Below are positions 13,290-25,714 of a stretch of DNA of 64,000 nt, piece by piece. The notes under the pieces are model-generated. The model was not told the origin of the DNA. It was given only the letters and a program-made list of their open reading frames with translations, and did no database searches. Position numbers and translations under genes: made by a program. Location: the NCBI GenBank assembly GCA_947311845.1, contig CAMZMU010000117.1, positions 71,333,444-71,397,443 on the forward strand, read 5' to 3'. The stretch is from Poa pratensis (Eukaryota > Streptophyta > Magnoliopsida > Poales > Poaceae). Numbering within the stretch: position 1 is the first letter of the stretch; each line of letters starts with the position of its first letter.

Positions 13290-14503
13290 GGCATTTTACG
13301 AAACATTTTTTTCCCCAAAATGGTGTTTTGTACGGTGCCACCAAACTGTCATACAGGTGACGGTGCGCCGTTTCAGTATCACTATACAATAAGTTGCATT
13401 CTGAAGCTAGTACAAACAACTTCCATCTCTTAACACATAACACTGAGCCTGCAAAAAGGGTATGGTCTTAGGAAGATATTGGTCTCACCATCTTTCGGCG
13501 CCCATTGTAAAGGCAATGACTGAATTAAGAAAGCAACATATTTCATACTTTATATCTCTAGAATTTATCCGGTAAACGCAATCTATTATATATCCTTACA
13601 CCTCGCATTAAGTACGGAAAAATGATTCCAAGCATAAAACTTATTGTCAGTCCACACATATGATTCTTCCCGCTAGGAACACTTAATTTGAATGTTTACA
13701 GAAGGCATATGTCTCAATGACATTAGCATCAGGTTAAATCAGCCAATGCTAGCTAGCACGCATTCAAGCATAAAGCCCCTGCTTTGACTAAAGTGCTGAC
13801 GCCATATGCCTAGTTGCCGTGACGCACGTCTGGACACTAAGCCTTCCAGAACGATACATGACACGCCACTCAAATCTGATCTGGGTAGTGTAATAACTCG
13901 TGACCATAAGCAACAAAACTGAAGTTCCTATGCCCAATCGTCCACATGATTTTTCTCCAAAGTTAAACACATAAACTCCTATAATATAAGATTCCTTTAC
14001 CAGAGCGGCAACGAGGGCCAGGAGGGTCCTGGCCATAAAACAGAACTGGGAGTTGACACTACTAATTGGGAGTTATCTGATCGATCGAATCATCATGCAT
14101 GGGATAAACGCCCGTCTCTCGTCGCCCTGTCTATATGTGAGATACGCATGATCTTGTGGCAGAGATAAAGCTATGCTTTAATTTTCAGGTTAAAATCATC
14201 TATTAGCTGAATAAAGGTGCGGTGTAAATTAAGCAACGGAGCACGCAATCCGAGGCGGTTAGGGTGTGATGCCGACTGGGCAAAGCACCAGTTAAGTTGA
14301 TATCAGTTGTGTCCACGCACACGTACATCGTACGGCTAGCTGGATGCATGGCCTGAAATATCTCGATTGCTTTCACTATCGGGCCGGTCACTCCCCGTAT
14401 CAAAGTTGATATCAGTATCTTTCTTTTAGAATAGCCGTAGAGAATAAGCACCGTGATACATGTGGGTACATGTGCATGAGGAAAAAGGCTAAAACATCTG
14501 ATA
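13290..14503. other. No recognisable gene
   Basis: Non-coding AT-rich sequence. A minus-strand frame at 13788-14036 and another at 14203-14532 show no family resemblance. Confidence 0.45.
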
Positions 14504-14624
14504 CTCCCTCCTTTCACTTTTATAAGGCACACTACCTACCTTTTTTCATTTAGCCCACATACATATCAAAATGAGTGAATCTATGAAGGTTGGTAGTGTG
14601 TATTATAAAAGTGAACGGAGGGAG
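14504..14624. mobile_element. Stowaway MITE
   Basis: This 121-bp element has long, near-perfect inverted repeats. The left arm, CTCCCTCC then TTCACTTTTATAAGGCACAC, pairs with the right arm, GTGTGTATTATAAAAGTGAA then CGGAGGGAG. TA is present on both sides (14502-14503 and 14625-14626). The subterminal ACTACCTACC / GGTTGGTAGT pair continues the hairpin. It is non-coding and well preserved, so a comparatively young insertion. Confidence 0.88.
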
Positions 14625-14680
14625 TATTAAAAAAGGAGGGAGTAGTATTTACTAGCGGATATACACGAACAACTCGGAAA

Positions 14681-15080
14681 GTGCATTTGGAGTCTAAGCT
14701 TCATGAAGCTCAGTTTTCGAAAAAATGAAATCAGCCTTTTTATGTTTTTCAAAAATCGAAAAACAAATCTAGGTGTAGATAGTCTCGAGATATACAACGG
14801 TGCAAAGTTTGAATACAAAATTCGAATGAGTTTAGCCTACACAAAAATGAAAAGTCTGGCAAAATATAAGATTTTGAAACTGTGCATTGTTCATATCCAG
14901 ATCTACATTGTCATTTTTTCCTAGGCCAAAATATAACGAATATATCATTAATATTTTGCACGGTGGTAAATTTCGACATTAACTACACCTATCAATTTGT
15001 GTATGAATATTTTGGAACATAAAATGTTGATTCCGATTTTTTCAAATATCGAGCTCCATGCAGGTCATCCTCCAAAACGC
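14681..15080. repeat. Foldback/MITE-like inverted repeat element
   Basis: The left arm from 14681 (GTGCATTTGGAG, GAAGCTCAGTTTTCGAAAAA, AGGTGTAGATAGT) is matched in reverse complement by the right arm ending at 15080 (GCGTTTTGGAGG, GGAGCTCGATATTTGAAAAA, AGGTGTAGTTAAT). The arms are about 150 bp and diverged, with a spacer of about 100 bp. It is non-coding. Superfamily is uncertain; no target duplication is visible. Confidence 0.55.
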
Positions 15081-15192
15081 TGCTCTCAAGAATATCTACG
15101 GTACTACTCCGTGAACAAAAAAGATAAATATAAATATAACATACATATATTTAAAAGATGGTTTATTTTTTCTCATGTTTGCGTGTGTTGTT

Positions 15193-15195
<3 letters not shown>

Positions 15196-15247
<52 letters not shown>
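15196..15247. repeat. (GA)n microsatellite
   Basis: An uninterrupted GA dinucleotide tract of about 25 units is followed by a degenerate GGGAGTAAGAGGGAGAGA tail. It lies in non-coding DNA. Confidence 0.97.
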
Positions 15248-15250
<3 letters not shown>

Positions 15251-15680
15251 TAAGAGGGAGAGATCGAATTTTCACTGCTGATATAAGGATATTATTTTGC
15301 AAGTACCAACATTAGTCAACAAAAAATTATGAATGTCCTGTGATCTTCTTTTGTCTTAGATTAAGAATTGTCCTATGATAATTAAGATATAGTCTGCATC
15401 TACTCCCTTCAAATTAGTTAAAAATAAAGGCGAGCAGTGCTATACGTATGGAGGTAAATATGTCGTTGTTCCAAACTATGAGGATAAGGCACCATCTTAT
15501 TTCCCTTAGAAAATAGCTTGCAACTTCCATGTTGATTAAAACTATATTCATAATACTAGCCAACAATTTTCCAACACCAAATGCATGAGGGTTTCCAAAA
15601 ACAAAGGCACGCGTTTTGTTATCACATCTAAGCTTTAAAATATCAACATAAATTAAAACTATAGGGAAGAGTGACATATT

Positions 15681-16459
15681 TCTCTATAATATAATAGTTT
15701 CTAACAAAGTTGGTTGGCATTGCCGCAATTCTGGAGCTGAATAGTCGTTTAGTTCTATAGCAACATTATACATAACTTAAATCCTAAAATGTAGGCGAAG
15801 TGCATGTAAGATTCCATTTTTTCACAGCTAAGACCATAATGTAAACCGCCAAAAATGTGGTTGACAGTAGATGCATGGTAGGGAAAATATTTGGACCCAT
15901 ACTGAAGTTTAAGCTATGTATTTGAAATGGGCGGTGAAAACGTTATTTATATTCCATACAATAAAGGAGAGGAAAAAATGTGTACGAGCTAAAATTAAAA
16001 TTATCATTATTTGTTTCTCCTACCTACAATATTAAGTGTTTTGGATGTCATATTCCGCATGAGGTAATATGTTAATCCCATATATATTTATCATACATAA
16101 GATCAACCAAAAGGAAATTTAAGGATGCGCACAACTTATTAATTAAAGAATAAAACAATGACAACCAACTGTTCATTACTAGAGAAATATGAGAATAATT
16201 TTAACAGAAAAAACCTGCATTGAAGCCATCCAGGTAACACAATGGTTCTTCAAATCAAAGTTTCCTAACACGAACCGCACACACACCCGTTGTTGTAGCA
16301 TCCAAGAATTGAAGGGCATATATATAGGAGAATTCCACTTATGTGCTGCAGCTATATAACCTCATTTGTATGTGTACTGTTGATATATTTGAAACTATGA
16401 ACTTAATTCTCAAATACACAAAGGTGATGCCCTCGCATTTGCGAGGGCCACCATGCTAG
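15681..16459 (+). mobile_element. Helitron 3' terminus, putative 0.8-kb Helitron
   Basis: The 3' end is clear. A perfect 9-bp hairpin (GCCCTCGCA at 16429-16437, loop TT, TGCGAGGGC at 16440-16448) is followed eight bases later by CTAG (16456-16459) and then a host T, as expected for a Helitron. The 5' end is less sure: TCTCTATAATATAATAG at 15681 resembles Helitron 5' termini (TC then T/A-rich) but is preceded by T rather than the expected A. No Rep/helicase or captured gene is recognisable, so it would be non-autonomous. Confidence 0.65.
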
Positions 16460-17404
16460 TTACCTTAAAAAAGAACATTGTGGCAATATCGATCATACGT
16501 AAGCTCTACTAGATAGCTAGGCGGCCTCTGGATGGTGTGTGGACGACAGACAAACTATATCGATATTCGCTGTTCATCAGGCTAAACTATAAGTTATGAA
16601 GTTAACCCTAGCTAATTCGTCCCTGGATATCGATCCGATCAGTGCGCACTCAACTATCCCATGCCATGCATTATCCTGCATTTTCAACCTTTGCTGTCGT
16701 GGTTAGTCATCGACTGGTGGTGCAACAAATATCCCGTACGTAACATCAGCAGCGCTATACAGTAAGAACGAAACAAAACAAGATTTTGGTTAAGTCTACA
16801 CGTCCCAACCCCGCACTGACTCACATATATAGGTAGATTACCACCTGCAATAATCAAGTTCCTGTCAGGTCCGACTCTACAAAGGTACCAAATGATAGGA
16901 TCAAGAGTAAGACAGATATGTGACTTGATTAAAACGTGTTATTCCTACTGGTGATCGAGAGAAGCAAACAGGTTGTTTCCTGGGCATGCAGCTTGGTAGA
17001 TAGTAGCGTTGCAGGATATGGACCGCCACCACCGGTCAGATTTGACCCCAAAGTTCTTACCTGTCGGCTGAGCCAGACATCGATCTGCATGTGTGTGTTC
17101 ATCGAGCGAGACATTGTCGGTTCGTCATCAGTCGGGTCTGTACACCATGAGGCGCGCAAAGGCCGGAGCCAACAGGGTGAAAAGGGTGGGGGCGGGCCCA
17201 TCTAAGATTTGGCCTAGCCCATATGAACCAATAGAAAAGGGAAAACGAATAAAAATCCCTGCCCAACATAGGCCTACCACACCCTAAAAAAATGGGCTGG
17301 ATTCGCCACTTATCCAGCAATCCTTATCGTAATCTGTTTCACTAACGTTACTTCTCTAATTCTCTAAAGAATTATCTGATCTCAGTACAAATTACAAATA
17401 CATA
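16460..17404. other. No recognisable gene
   Basis: Non-coding. Overlapping frames on both strands at 16929-17320 look like shadows of a GC-richer patch without family resemblance. Confidence 0.45.
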
Positions 17405-18113
17405 TTGCCAATTGTGCCAGAGATTAGAGTATGCGATTTATCGACTGTGGCAGTATGGTACCTTTGGTGGGAGAGGAGGAAGGCAGCACATGGTGGAACT
17501 TCTCCAAGCCCCTCAAGGTCCGTACATTCGATCATGCCTTTGGCTATTAACTACAAACGAATCAAGAAGATAGATACCACTACCAGACCAATTGTGAGGT
17601 ACAGATGTAGTAAGCGCCCTAAAGATCATGTTAAACTTAATGTGGATACAACTTTTGACATCGACTCTGGTTCGAGGGGCTCGATCGGTAGCTATTCTTC
17701 GTGATCATTATGGACCCTATATCTCTCGCGGTGGGAAGAATCTGATTAATGTGGAAGATGCAACCATTGTTGAAGCATGCACCCTGCAAGATGGCTTAAT
17801 TCTAGCGGGGGAGATTGGATGCAACTGACAGGTGGTTGAATCAGACTGTATGGATGTTGTTGAGACCACATACAAAATGGAGGCAACTCACTAGGCACGG
17901 TGGCGGCGATCTATGAAGAATGTGTGCTTCTCTGTGGTGGTTATTGTCCTATGGAAGCTAATGTGGCAGCTCACGAACTAGCTAAGTTTTATGAGGTAGA
18001 CCATGGTGTTTGGCATTGAAAACCTACTTCCTACATTAGAGATGTAATTGCAAACGATATATCTTTGCCTTCTTAACAATAAAGCATGCCATGATGGCTT
18101 TCCCTCAAAAAAA
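17405..18113 (+). pseudogene. LINE 3' end: RNase H-like (RVT_3) domain remnant with poly-A tail
   Basis: Across several frames the translation follows the plant LINE ORF2 C-terminal RNase H-like domain. In order these are HVKLNVDTTFDIDSGS, then AILRDHYG, VEDATIVEACTLQDGLILAG, VVESDCMDVVET, then MEANVAAHELAKFYEVDHGV and YIRDVIANDISLP. At least two frameshifts and an in-frame stop break it. The tail AATAAAGCATGCC followed by TTTCCCTCAAAAAAA (poly-A at 18107-18113) is a typical plant LINE 3' end. The element is truncated at its 5' end near 17400, as is usual for LINE insertions. No target duplication was found. Confidence 0.8.
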
Positions 18114-19119
18114 CTCGATCAAGAGATCTGCAATTGGCACTTTGGCAGCCTAAAGCCGAGATATGCAAACGTCAGAAGAGGCAGGGAAGAAGTCGATCTG
18201 AGCACACAAAAGGTGTCTCCAATGCTTATTTTCCATCCAGGCCATAAGATGGGCCCCACCTCTTGTGCTTATAGCTGGTTATTACTCCCGCAATGTTTAA
18301 GGGCGAGTTGTGGCATAAGCTGGATCCCACCTGTCGGTATTTTTTTCTCCAGCCGAACTTGCCTTTCCCATCGCGCGAACCCTATCCAGATTCCAGAATC
18401 CCCAATCGAGCTCCTCCCTCGGAGTTGGCGCTGGTTACAGTTTCAGTTAGCACTGCCATAATTAGCGTTTTTTTTGACTCATTGGTACATAAGATGTGGT
18501 CAACGAATGAAATGAAACAACAGCCTCTCCCTCACCCGTTCATCAAAAAGTTTTTGAGCTTGACTTGTTCTAGCATAAGGCATCTAGTGTTTAGCATTCT
18601 AAGCAGCTGCCTTCCAAAACGCATCAAGTTGAGTTATATTAGTACCTCACACCACAATATAAGTCTTGTTCTAAGTAGGTTCACCCACATTTATTTACTA
18701 AGGTTTGCTTTATGAAAGTAAATGACACCAGGATGGTCGTGTGTATGAATTTTTTTAAGACTTGCAGACTTCAGGCCACATCGTAAGCCTTCCAGAAAAT
18801 TTTCCTATCTGAATGTGCCCTAGGCCAAAAGATGATATGATGCCTCCCGAGTCTGTGCACGGTGACCGTTGCAACAGGTAGCCGTGAAAGAACTTTCTTA
18901 GTTTGTTGCCATCATCACTCGCGGTGACAAACGTGCCAAATCTCCATTAATCCACTTACTCCAAGCAAAACTACCATCGTTCAGCATCAGGCATGGTCAG
19001 ACTCGGTAGACACTACCCAGACGATTACAAAATACATCTCGTACATAGGTATATCCGTATAGATGGTGAAATATGAACTGGAAAATGACTGAGTGTTTTG
19101 TTATGCACTATGCACCAGC
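18114..19119. other. No recognisable gene
   Basis: Frames at 18048-18461 and 18293-18715 are serine/proline-rich translations without family resemblance. Nothing structural was detected. Confidence 0.4.
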
Positions 19120-19440
19120 GCTTTTCCTTACCGTAGTCCAGCAGTGTAGAACATATATCTCCCTGCCCACGGTACTACTATAATGAAGGAGAGAGTTAGC
19201 GCGCCAACACAAGTGGTTGGGCTCCTTCCCGATCTATGCAAGCAGAATCCCAACAGAATGCGGGATCTGGACGAACTGACTCCGCTTCTGGAGACCAGAC
19301 CGGTGCATCCACAAACAATTGACGACCGAGAAAAGGCTCAGACGCCCATTTTCCGGTTGAAGAATGAAGATCCTATATAAAGTGGACAAGCAGGGCTCTC
19401 TACCGGAGAGACCAACGCGTGTAGAAGGAACAGACGTCCG
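19120..19440 (+). repeat. Upstream region of duplicated Kelch locus, copy 1
   Basis: This stretch is clearly related to 25715-25990. Shared blocks include GGGCTCCTTCCCGATCT, CTTCTGGAGAC, ACAATTGA and a TATA-like CCTATATAA (here at 19370-19378). It precedes the F-box/Kelch pseudogene in both copies, so it is most simply the ancestral promoter and 5' region of that gene. Nothing indicates present activity. Confidence 0.65.
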
Positions 19441-19487
19441 TGCGACCACGAGACACATGCATACCTATGGCTGTTTCTGATGAACTG

Positions 19488-20090
19488 CTTGGCCGGTGGC
19501 CACCGCTGTGGCGCGGCCGGCCGCCCAGCGATAGCGCTCCGGGCTCCAGCTCCTCCGGCCTTCAAGGCACTGCACACGGCGTACGGGGTGGCCGTGTACA
19601 ACGTCACCAGCGGGGAGCGGCACCATGCCCATGCTCGCGCAGTGCGCGGCCGTGGGGGGCCGTCTCGCGGTGATGGGACCTCAAGACCTGGCAGCGAGGG
19701 ACGCCGATGCGGTCGGCGCGGTCGTTCTTAGCGTGTGCCGAGGCCGACGGCTGGCATCCGGTCCCGGACATGTCGGAGGAGCGCGACGAGTGCGGCCGCA
19801 TGCTCACGGTCTGTGGTACTTAGTAACAGGTTCCCGGCCGTGAATGCGCTTTCATTTACGGCCAAATGTGCGGCCGGGTGCTGCTGCATCGAGGGCAGGG
19901 CCGTGATGGAATGGCGCGGGGAGCGACGAGGCTGGCTCGAGGTGGGGCCTTGCCTTACCCGCCGGGGCTGAAGGCCGGCACTGCGCACCGCGCACACGGT
20001 CGCCGTCGGCGGCGGCGAGCGTGTGGTGGTCACCGGCGCCAAACGGTCCGGCAGGCACGCGGTTTGGGTTACATACGTCGTGTTTTGAAC
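19488..20090 (+). pseudogene. F-box/Kelch-repeat protein pseudogene
   Basis: Reading across frames gives segments typical of plant F-box/Kelch proteins of the SKIP20/KMD-like group. They are RPSDSAPG/AIALRAPAPPAFK, then VAVYNVTSGER, AQCAAVGGRLAVMG, TWQRGTPMRSARSFLACAEA, DGWHPVPDMSEERDECGRML and, near the end, AVGGGERVVVTGA. Kelch blades of this family carry exactly such VxDP/S-x-S-GxW, GGxLxVxGG and MPxxRSxFACA elements. The N-terminal F-box is missing, and frameshifts and stops separate the blades, so it is not functional. In intact members the F-box recruits the SCF ubiquitin ligase and the Kelch propeller binds the target. Confidence 0.68.
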
Positions 20091-20439
20091 GGCACGATGT
20101 TGAAGGGGAAAAGAAAAACCAATCGGCCGGTGCCAATCTTTACCTCCCATGATTTTAGAACCTTAATTCCTCCGCCTTCTCACCACGTCGTTCCATAACT
20201 GGATGTAGAGGGTGTGTTTGCCTGCTCAATTTTTTGTACAGTAACTATTTCGGAAATTCCTTGGTTTCTAAGAATACCGCAGTTTTAAATACTTTTGAGC
20301 GTTTCGCATGTGCAAATAGTGCAGTCTCATTAACCGTGAAACTGTGTTTTTTTGTAGTATTTGAAAAGGAGGTCAGAACCACTTTTTTCTGAAAAGAGAA
20401 AACGCTTTCTTTTGCACGCGGTGTTTTGCCTCATAGGAG
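20091..20439. other. No recognisable gene
   Basis: Short non-coding stretch between the Kelch pseudogene and the foldback element. A GGGTGTGTTTGCC run at about 20211 resembles some MITE ends, but no partner could be placed with confidence. Confidence 0.4.
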
Positions 20440-20760
20440 TAGATACTTCTATTATGGAAAAATATAATAAAAAATAAAAAAAATATGAAAATATATTCGG
20501 GTGTACATCCAAATATTTTATGATCATGCACCAAGTTTAACCAAATAATACATTATGTGGGGATATTGTAAAAGGACAAATTGGGGTGCTACAAAAGATT
20601 TTTCGTGATGTTTTTTTTTGTCTTTTTAGCACAAGCGAGACAAAAAGTCTTTTTTTTGTGAAACTTTGTGTGCTGACATAGAATATCGGGATATACACCT
20701 AGAATATTTTTCAGTTTTTATAACATGTTTAAATACGTTCTTAAACAATAAGCGCATATA
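20440..20760. repeat. Foldback element
   Basis: The segment at about 20450-20543 reads in reverse complement as AACTTGGTGCATGATCATAA then GGATGTACACCCGAATAT. It is matched by the forward segment at 20661-20750, AACTTTGTGTGCTGACATAG then GGATATACACCTAGAATAT. The arms are about 90 bp and diverged, around a loop containing the sequence AGCACAAGCGAGACAAAAAG. It is non-coding, and the superfamily is unclear. Confidence 0.55.
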
Positions 20761-20986
20761 CCTACGACCGCGAAGTGGATTTCCCCTTTCTTCTTCCCTT
20801 CGTTCTCACCATTGTCCCATCCGTTTCACCTCTTTCGCCCGGGAGGCCGAAGCAATATGAGCACTACAATGCAGCACGATACCTCAGGTAGCACGGGGAC
20901 AGCAAATACTACTCAAATGAAAAACAATGGAAAAGAGAAAGATACTCGATGGCCTAGTACGGTAGTTGCGGTAGAAGGGGAAATTA

Positions 20987-21340
20987 CAATTTGCAACTAG
21001 TTGCACCTTCACCTCATTGTCAGATACACTACTTTGGAGTTTTTAAAAAAATTGAAATAAATCATGAGCATAAATTATGTTGTGTTTCGTGAACCCGCAA
21101 ATTTCCATCCAATATATTGTGTGACATGTGCAAAAAAACAAATAAGGAGTGAATAGAACATGATATTATCACTTAGTTCTTTATCTTTTTTTGCTCAGGT
21201 CAAATATGGTCATATTTTTTGATGAAAATTTATGGTGCACAATACGTAACATAATTTATGTCCCTGATTTATTTCGAAATTTTTGAAAACTTCGAAGTGG
21301 TGCATCCGAAAATGTGGTGCGGGCGCAACTAGTTACAAAA
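20987..21340. mobile_element. MITE with long terminal inverted repeats (GCAACTAGTTGC ends)
   Basis: The left end TTTGCAACTAGTTGCACC and the right end, read in reverse as TTTGTAACTAGTTGCGCC, begin arms of about 110 bp. The arms also share CATTTTCGGAT/CATTGTCAGAT and AAATAAATCA then ACATAAATTATGTT-like blocks. The inner spacer is about 130 bp. It is non-coding. The palindromic ends make the exact boundary and target duplication ambiguous. Confidence 0.65.
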
Positions 21341-21615
21341 TATTCGGCCGAGTGAAGACACGAGAAGAGGCGTCTCTAGCTACTACTGTCACCGAGAAAA
21401 CACCATTACAAGGGGTTAAATCAATTTAGTCAAACAAGACTGAAACAAAAATGTGACCAAATACATTGGTAAATCATGTATTTGCCAAACAAACACTAGT
21501 TTTCGCAAAAAGAATGTAGCATTCCTAAACTATTGTATTTAGTGCTATGGCAATGAAATCTCGAGTATCGAAATACTGTTGTTTATTAAGAATCAATGCG
21601 TCCAAACATTGGTAT
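21341..21615. other. No recognisable gene
   Basis: Short AT-rich spacer with nothing identifiable. Confidence 0.4.
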
Positions 21616-23295
21616 TATTTTTTGAAACGAGTCAAAAGGTTTGCCTTTTATATTGATAAAGTAGAAGCAAACAAGTAGGACGAGGCCTAAAAAAGAAAAA
21701 ACATACAACTCGATCCACACCGGCCCCGAGGCCGCGCCCCCACACGGGTCGACGGCCAAGTTGCCCAAGCAACCACAGCCGACACCAAAACCCCTCAACG
21801 CAACGGCGGAGGGGAGAATCCAGAGCCGCCGCTCCGACATCCACGCCGGCCCCAAAGCCGTGCTCCACACGGGTCGGCGACCAAGACGCCCAAGCGACAC
21901 AAGCCGGCACCACACGACCTCGACGCAACACGGCGGAGGTGACCTCGACGCTTCACAGCGGAGGCGAGACATCCGGACCCGTCGCTCCGACATCCACGCC
22001 AGCCCCAAGGCTGCGTTCCATACGAGCCAACGACCAAGATGCCCCAACGACCAGAGTCGACGCTCCGCCACCTCAACGCAGCACGGCGGAGGCGAAATCC
22101 GGAGCCGCCGCTCCGACATCCACGCCGGCCCTAGGGCCACGCACCCCCTAGCTGAAGACGAAACTCGTCGCCGCCAACCACCATCTCTCCACAGGTCCCC
22201 GCTGGCCGGTGGAATATCCAAGGCGAGGCCCCAAGAGGCAAGCGACGCAGAAGCGCCGCCCTCGCCCGATCCCGCGAGGGATCTAGGGTTTCCCCCGGAG
22301 AACCCGGCATGGAGAAGCGACAGCACCACCTAGACGACGCCTTCAAGAAGGACGTGACGCCCGAGGGCGTCACCGTCGTCGGCCCCAGCAGACTGCCCGG
22401 TCAAGGCTTTCGCCCGGCGATGTGTCGCGACCCCGCAGACCGCCTGTCGGGGACCGGCCAGACCATCATCTCCACGTGCCGCAACCACCGCGTCACCTCA
22501 AGCCACGGCAGGCGCCATGCCGACCACGGCCAAGCCGCAACCGCAGTTCCGGGGCCGCCGCCCCGGCTTCCTCCTCCCCGACGTCGCCCCAGCCGCAGCA
22601 AGGGGCACAGCACGTCCTTCACCACCACAGCAGCTGCGCCCAGCGCCAGCCCGCGCAGCCCAGATGGGGCCCCACGGGCCCAATCCCTCCTGGCGCCACC
22701 CCGTCGCACCTCGTGGCCCGCGTCGACGCCCTGCCATCCTTATGGCCAGAGCAGCGGCGCATCTGCCGGACCGCCGCCACCAACGACGGCCCATCTCCCC
22801 ATCAGAACTGGGCGCCAGGGCCCCCAGAGCCGCCACCCGCTGCTGGCCGCCGTGACAACGAGCACAGCGCGGTCCCGGAGCCGCCGCTCCGGCTTGCAAG
22901 CGCCGGCAGACCGCCATCGCCGCCCCAGACGAGCCCGGCCGCCGCTCGCGCGCGACGACGAGCAGGGGAACCACCCCCGCCACCAAGTTTTTTTGGCAGC
23001 GGGGGGCCGCCGCCATCGCGGCGCCGAGGAGAGCAACGGAGGAGGGCCTGGAGGTGGCGGAGCTGAATCCTCCGGTGCCGCCAGGGGAGCGGCACGTGGG
23101 GAGGTGCTCGAGGTGGCGGAGCTGAATCCTCCGGTGCCGCCAGGCGAAGACGGCGTTGGGCTTCTGGATGGATGGAGAGAGGGCGCCGAGGGCGTTCCGA
23201 ATCTGTGCTCGGCCGAGCCGGAGGTTGCCGGAGGAGGGAGATCAGGCGCTGGCGGCGGCGGTCGTGCGCGAGCTCGACCGCGAGAGAGGTTTTAG
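21616..23295 (-). repeat. GC-rich repetitive element, probable transposon-derived
   Basis: This is a sharply bounded GC-rich island in AT-rich DNA. It starts with TTTTTTGAAACGAGTCAAAA, which in reverse looks like the A-rich 3' end of a retroposon-type element read on the minus strand. Degenerate tandem units containing CCGCTCCGACATCCACGCC occur near 21830, 21990 and 22110. A direct repeat, GGTGGCGGAGCTGAATCCTC and following bases, occurs at about 23052 and 23111. Long frames (247 codons minus, 328 codons plus) are repetitive Pro/Arg/Ala or Trp/Ser-rich translations on opposite strands, which is what GC-rich repeats produce. I do not regard either as a gene. The class is unknown. Confidence 0.45.
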
Positions 23296-25714
23296 AGCTT
23301 GGTATTATCGGTGTGTGCCCTCTTGTTTATCAATCATGCTACACATACGGCAGATACAGGGTTTTTCTTACGGGTGAGGTGTTAACTTATTCTCGAATCG
23401 AAAGTTCGGAACTATGATTAAAGAGCAAGAAAGGCTCCATGTATTAGAAAAATCAATCAAGTAGAGAGCTGGACTATGGCATTCCGTTTAAAGACAGGTG
23501 TGGACCCCTTGTAACGCAGTAACCAGCCCATACATACCCACATTGGTTCTGTTTTTATTTTTCGAGAGCACAATGGATCTGGATGTGGGCCGACCATTAT
23601 CTCATTGAGTATTTGATAGGTTTAGTGGCGACGCTGACTTTTTTATTTCAACAATCGGTCAATTTATTATCAACTTGTAGATATTAGTTCTGTCACAACA
23701 TTTAAGATTACAATTTTGAGAAAATTTCAAATTTATTTAGATTGGACTATCATGGATTTCAAGCTTTCAAAATATACAAAAATTAGAATTTAAGTATTCC
23801 GTGAGAAACGTCCAATCAAAAGTTTCAGAATTTCAAATCAGGATTTGTCCTATCAGACAAGACGTGGTGATCCCACCTAGGCCGCGGGTAGGACAAGTTG
23901 CCATCATCAATCATGATAGCAAAAGCTACAAATCTCTATATATCCAATTAGAGCTCTTTTACGGTGATTGGCGAGTACTTCCGAGTACTCCTTAGTACTC
24001 CCGGTGGAATTAATTCTGACCGTCCGATCAGCACAGTTAATTATGGAATTTAATTTGGTTAATGAGGTGTGTTCTGGTAACGTTGCCTACCCTGTAACTG
24101 ACCCGCACACGATCTGAACCTGCGCCGCCGTCCTCTTCTCTCCTCTGCTCCTCCTCTCCATGTACGCCGCCTCGCCGAACTTCCTCCGCCATCGTCCTCG
24201 GTCGTCAGAAGCTCGTACTACTGAATGATGTGACATCCATGTCCTTGTCCAGCCGCCCATCGCAGTTGCCCTACTTATCAATCCAATAAGTTGTGATGCA
24301 TTTGGACATGATTTTGGTTCCGATAATCCGATTGCTTGATTGATTTATGCTAGCAGATGAAGTGCAACGTTTATACATAGTTGGAGCCTCTTTTGTTGGA
24401 TTTAAATGTTAATACTGGTTGGTTAGATTCATCCTTGTTCATCAAGAGCACCAAGAACCTTCTGCGCTCCATTGAAATGCATGGATTATTTTCAGAAGAA
24501 CTCTGTAGGTGTTTCTAGTGACCAAACCGAGCTACGCCTCGAGCAATGGCGCCATACTGTCCGTCCATTAAACATCAGGTAGCTAGTACCCCGTCGGCGC
24601 TCGCCTACGGGCCACTATCAGAAAGCCGGACAAGTTACCATGGCGTGCGTACATGTCGCCGTCGGTTAAGAATTAGGACTCCCTGAGGGTGCAACCGCTC
24701 GGAAGCGTAGCCCTGCAGTCGCCGCTCTGGTGGAGGTAGTGGGCGAGCGTGCCGTTGGGGACGAGCTCGCCGGTGCGTCGGCGGCGGCCGGAAAGGGGAT
24801 TTTTACCATGAGACGAGAGTGTAACAGGTGGGCCCATCTTGGCAATTACCGATCTACCCTTTTCGAAAATACAATAAATCATTTTTTTGTGCTGGTAAAT
24901 CAATACTTTCCAGTACTTTCAACTACTTCCTTTTTGTACTTTCCAGTACTTCCTAATTTTCCTACCGTTGGATTGACTTGATCGACGGTTGCTAAATACC
25001 CCAACCATGGTAAAACTTGTAATCCAATTATTATGTGAGATGCAGACTAGACTCGGTGATACCACATAAACGTTCAAAAATAAAAACCCATCTCGTACAT
25101 GGGTACATGGACCGTTTCAGGTTTACTCTGCATATTAGCTTTTACAAGAACATATATTTCCCCAGCTATTAGCCTATTACCCCATTAGCATGTTGCTTCT
25201 GTGAGTATGTGATGAGTTTGGTGGCTGATTGTTCTTACCTGTGGCTTATGCAAATTAATGCACCATCTTAGTGAAAGCTCAGGTCCTTCCGGGCTCTCAC
25301 TATGTTAAAAATGTACATTTTTTCTGCAATAACTTAAAAATTGTAAGTAATGTGTCATGGGCTACGCCTACGGTTACTAGGTTGCGTACCGAGTTGGGCC
25401 TTGATATCATGGAAATAATAGCGCCCTATATCAGGCTATACCGTTTTGAGAATCGTCCCGTTAGATAAATGAGTGTATATTTTCTCGCTAATGGCATGTT
25501 ATAACGCAATATATCACGGTAATAGCATATTTTAAGGCCGGCGCTATTTTCTTATAGCGCACTATTTTTTCCGTTAATTATATGTCGCCGAGACTGCTGT
25601 AAACGGTAAGAACATTCTGAATCCTGCCCAGATCCTTTGTTCTTCTGTCTCGATCTCGAACCTTGACTTCCCTCTCCAATGTCCTTCCTAGACATCAGTC
25701 ACCGCGTTCATGAC
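23296..25714. other. No recognisable gene
   Basis: Non-coding. Near 23966-24020 and 24895-24990 there are AGTACTT-rich stretches followed or preceded by ACCGTCCGATC and ACCGTTGGATTGACTTGATC, wording common at grass DNA-transposon ends, but I could not pair them into an element. No RNA gene was seen. Confidence 0.4.

Noticed and set aside
22309..23295. 328-codon plus-strand frame in GC-rich DNA, and a 247-codon minus-strand frame at 21586-22329
   Set aside because: Both are repetitive, compositionally biased translations of a GC-rich repeat with no domain. Frames are open on both strands as expected from high GC.
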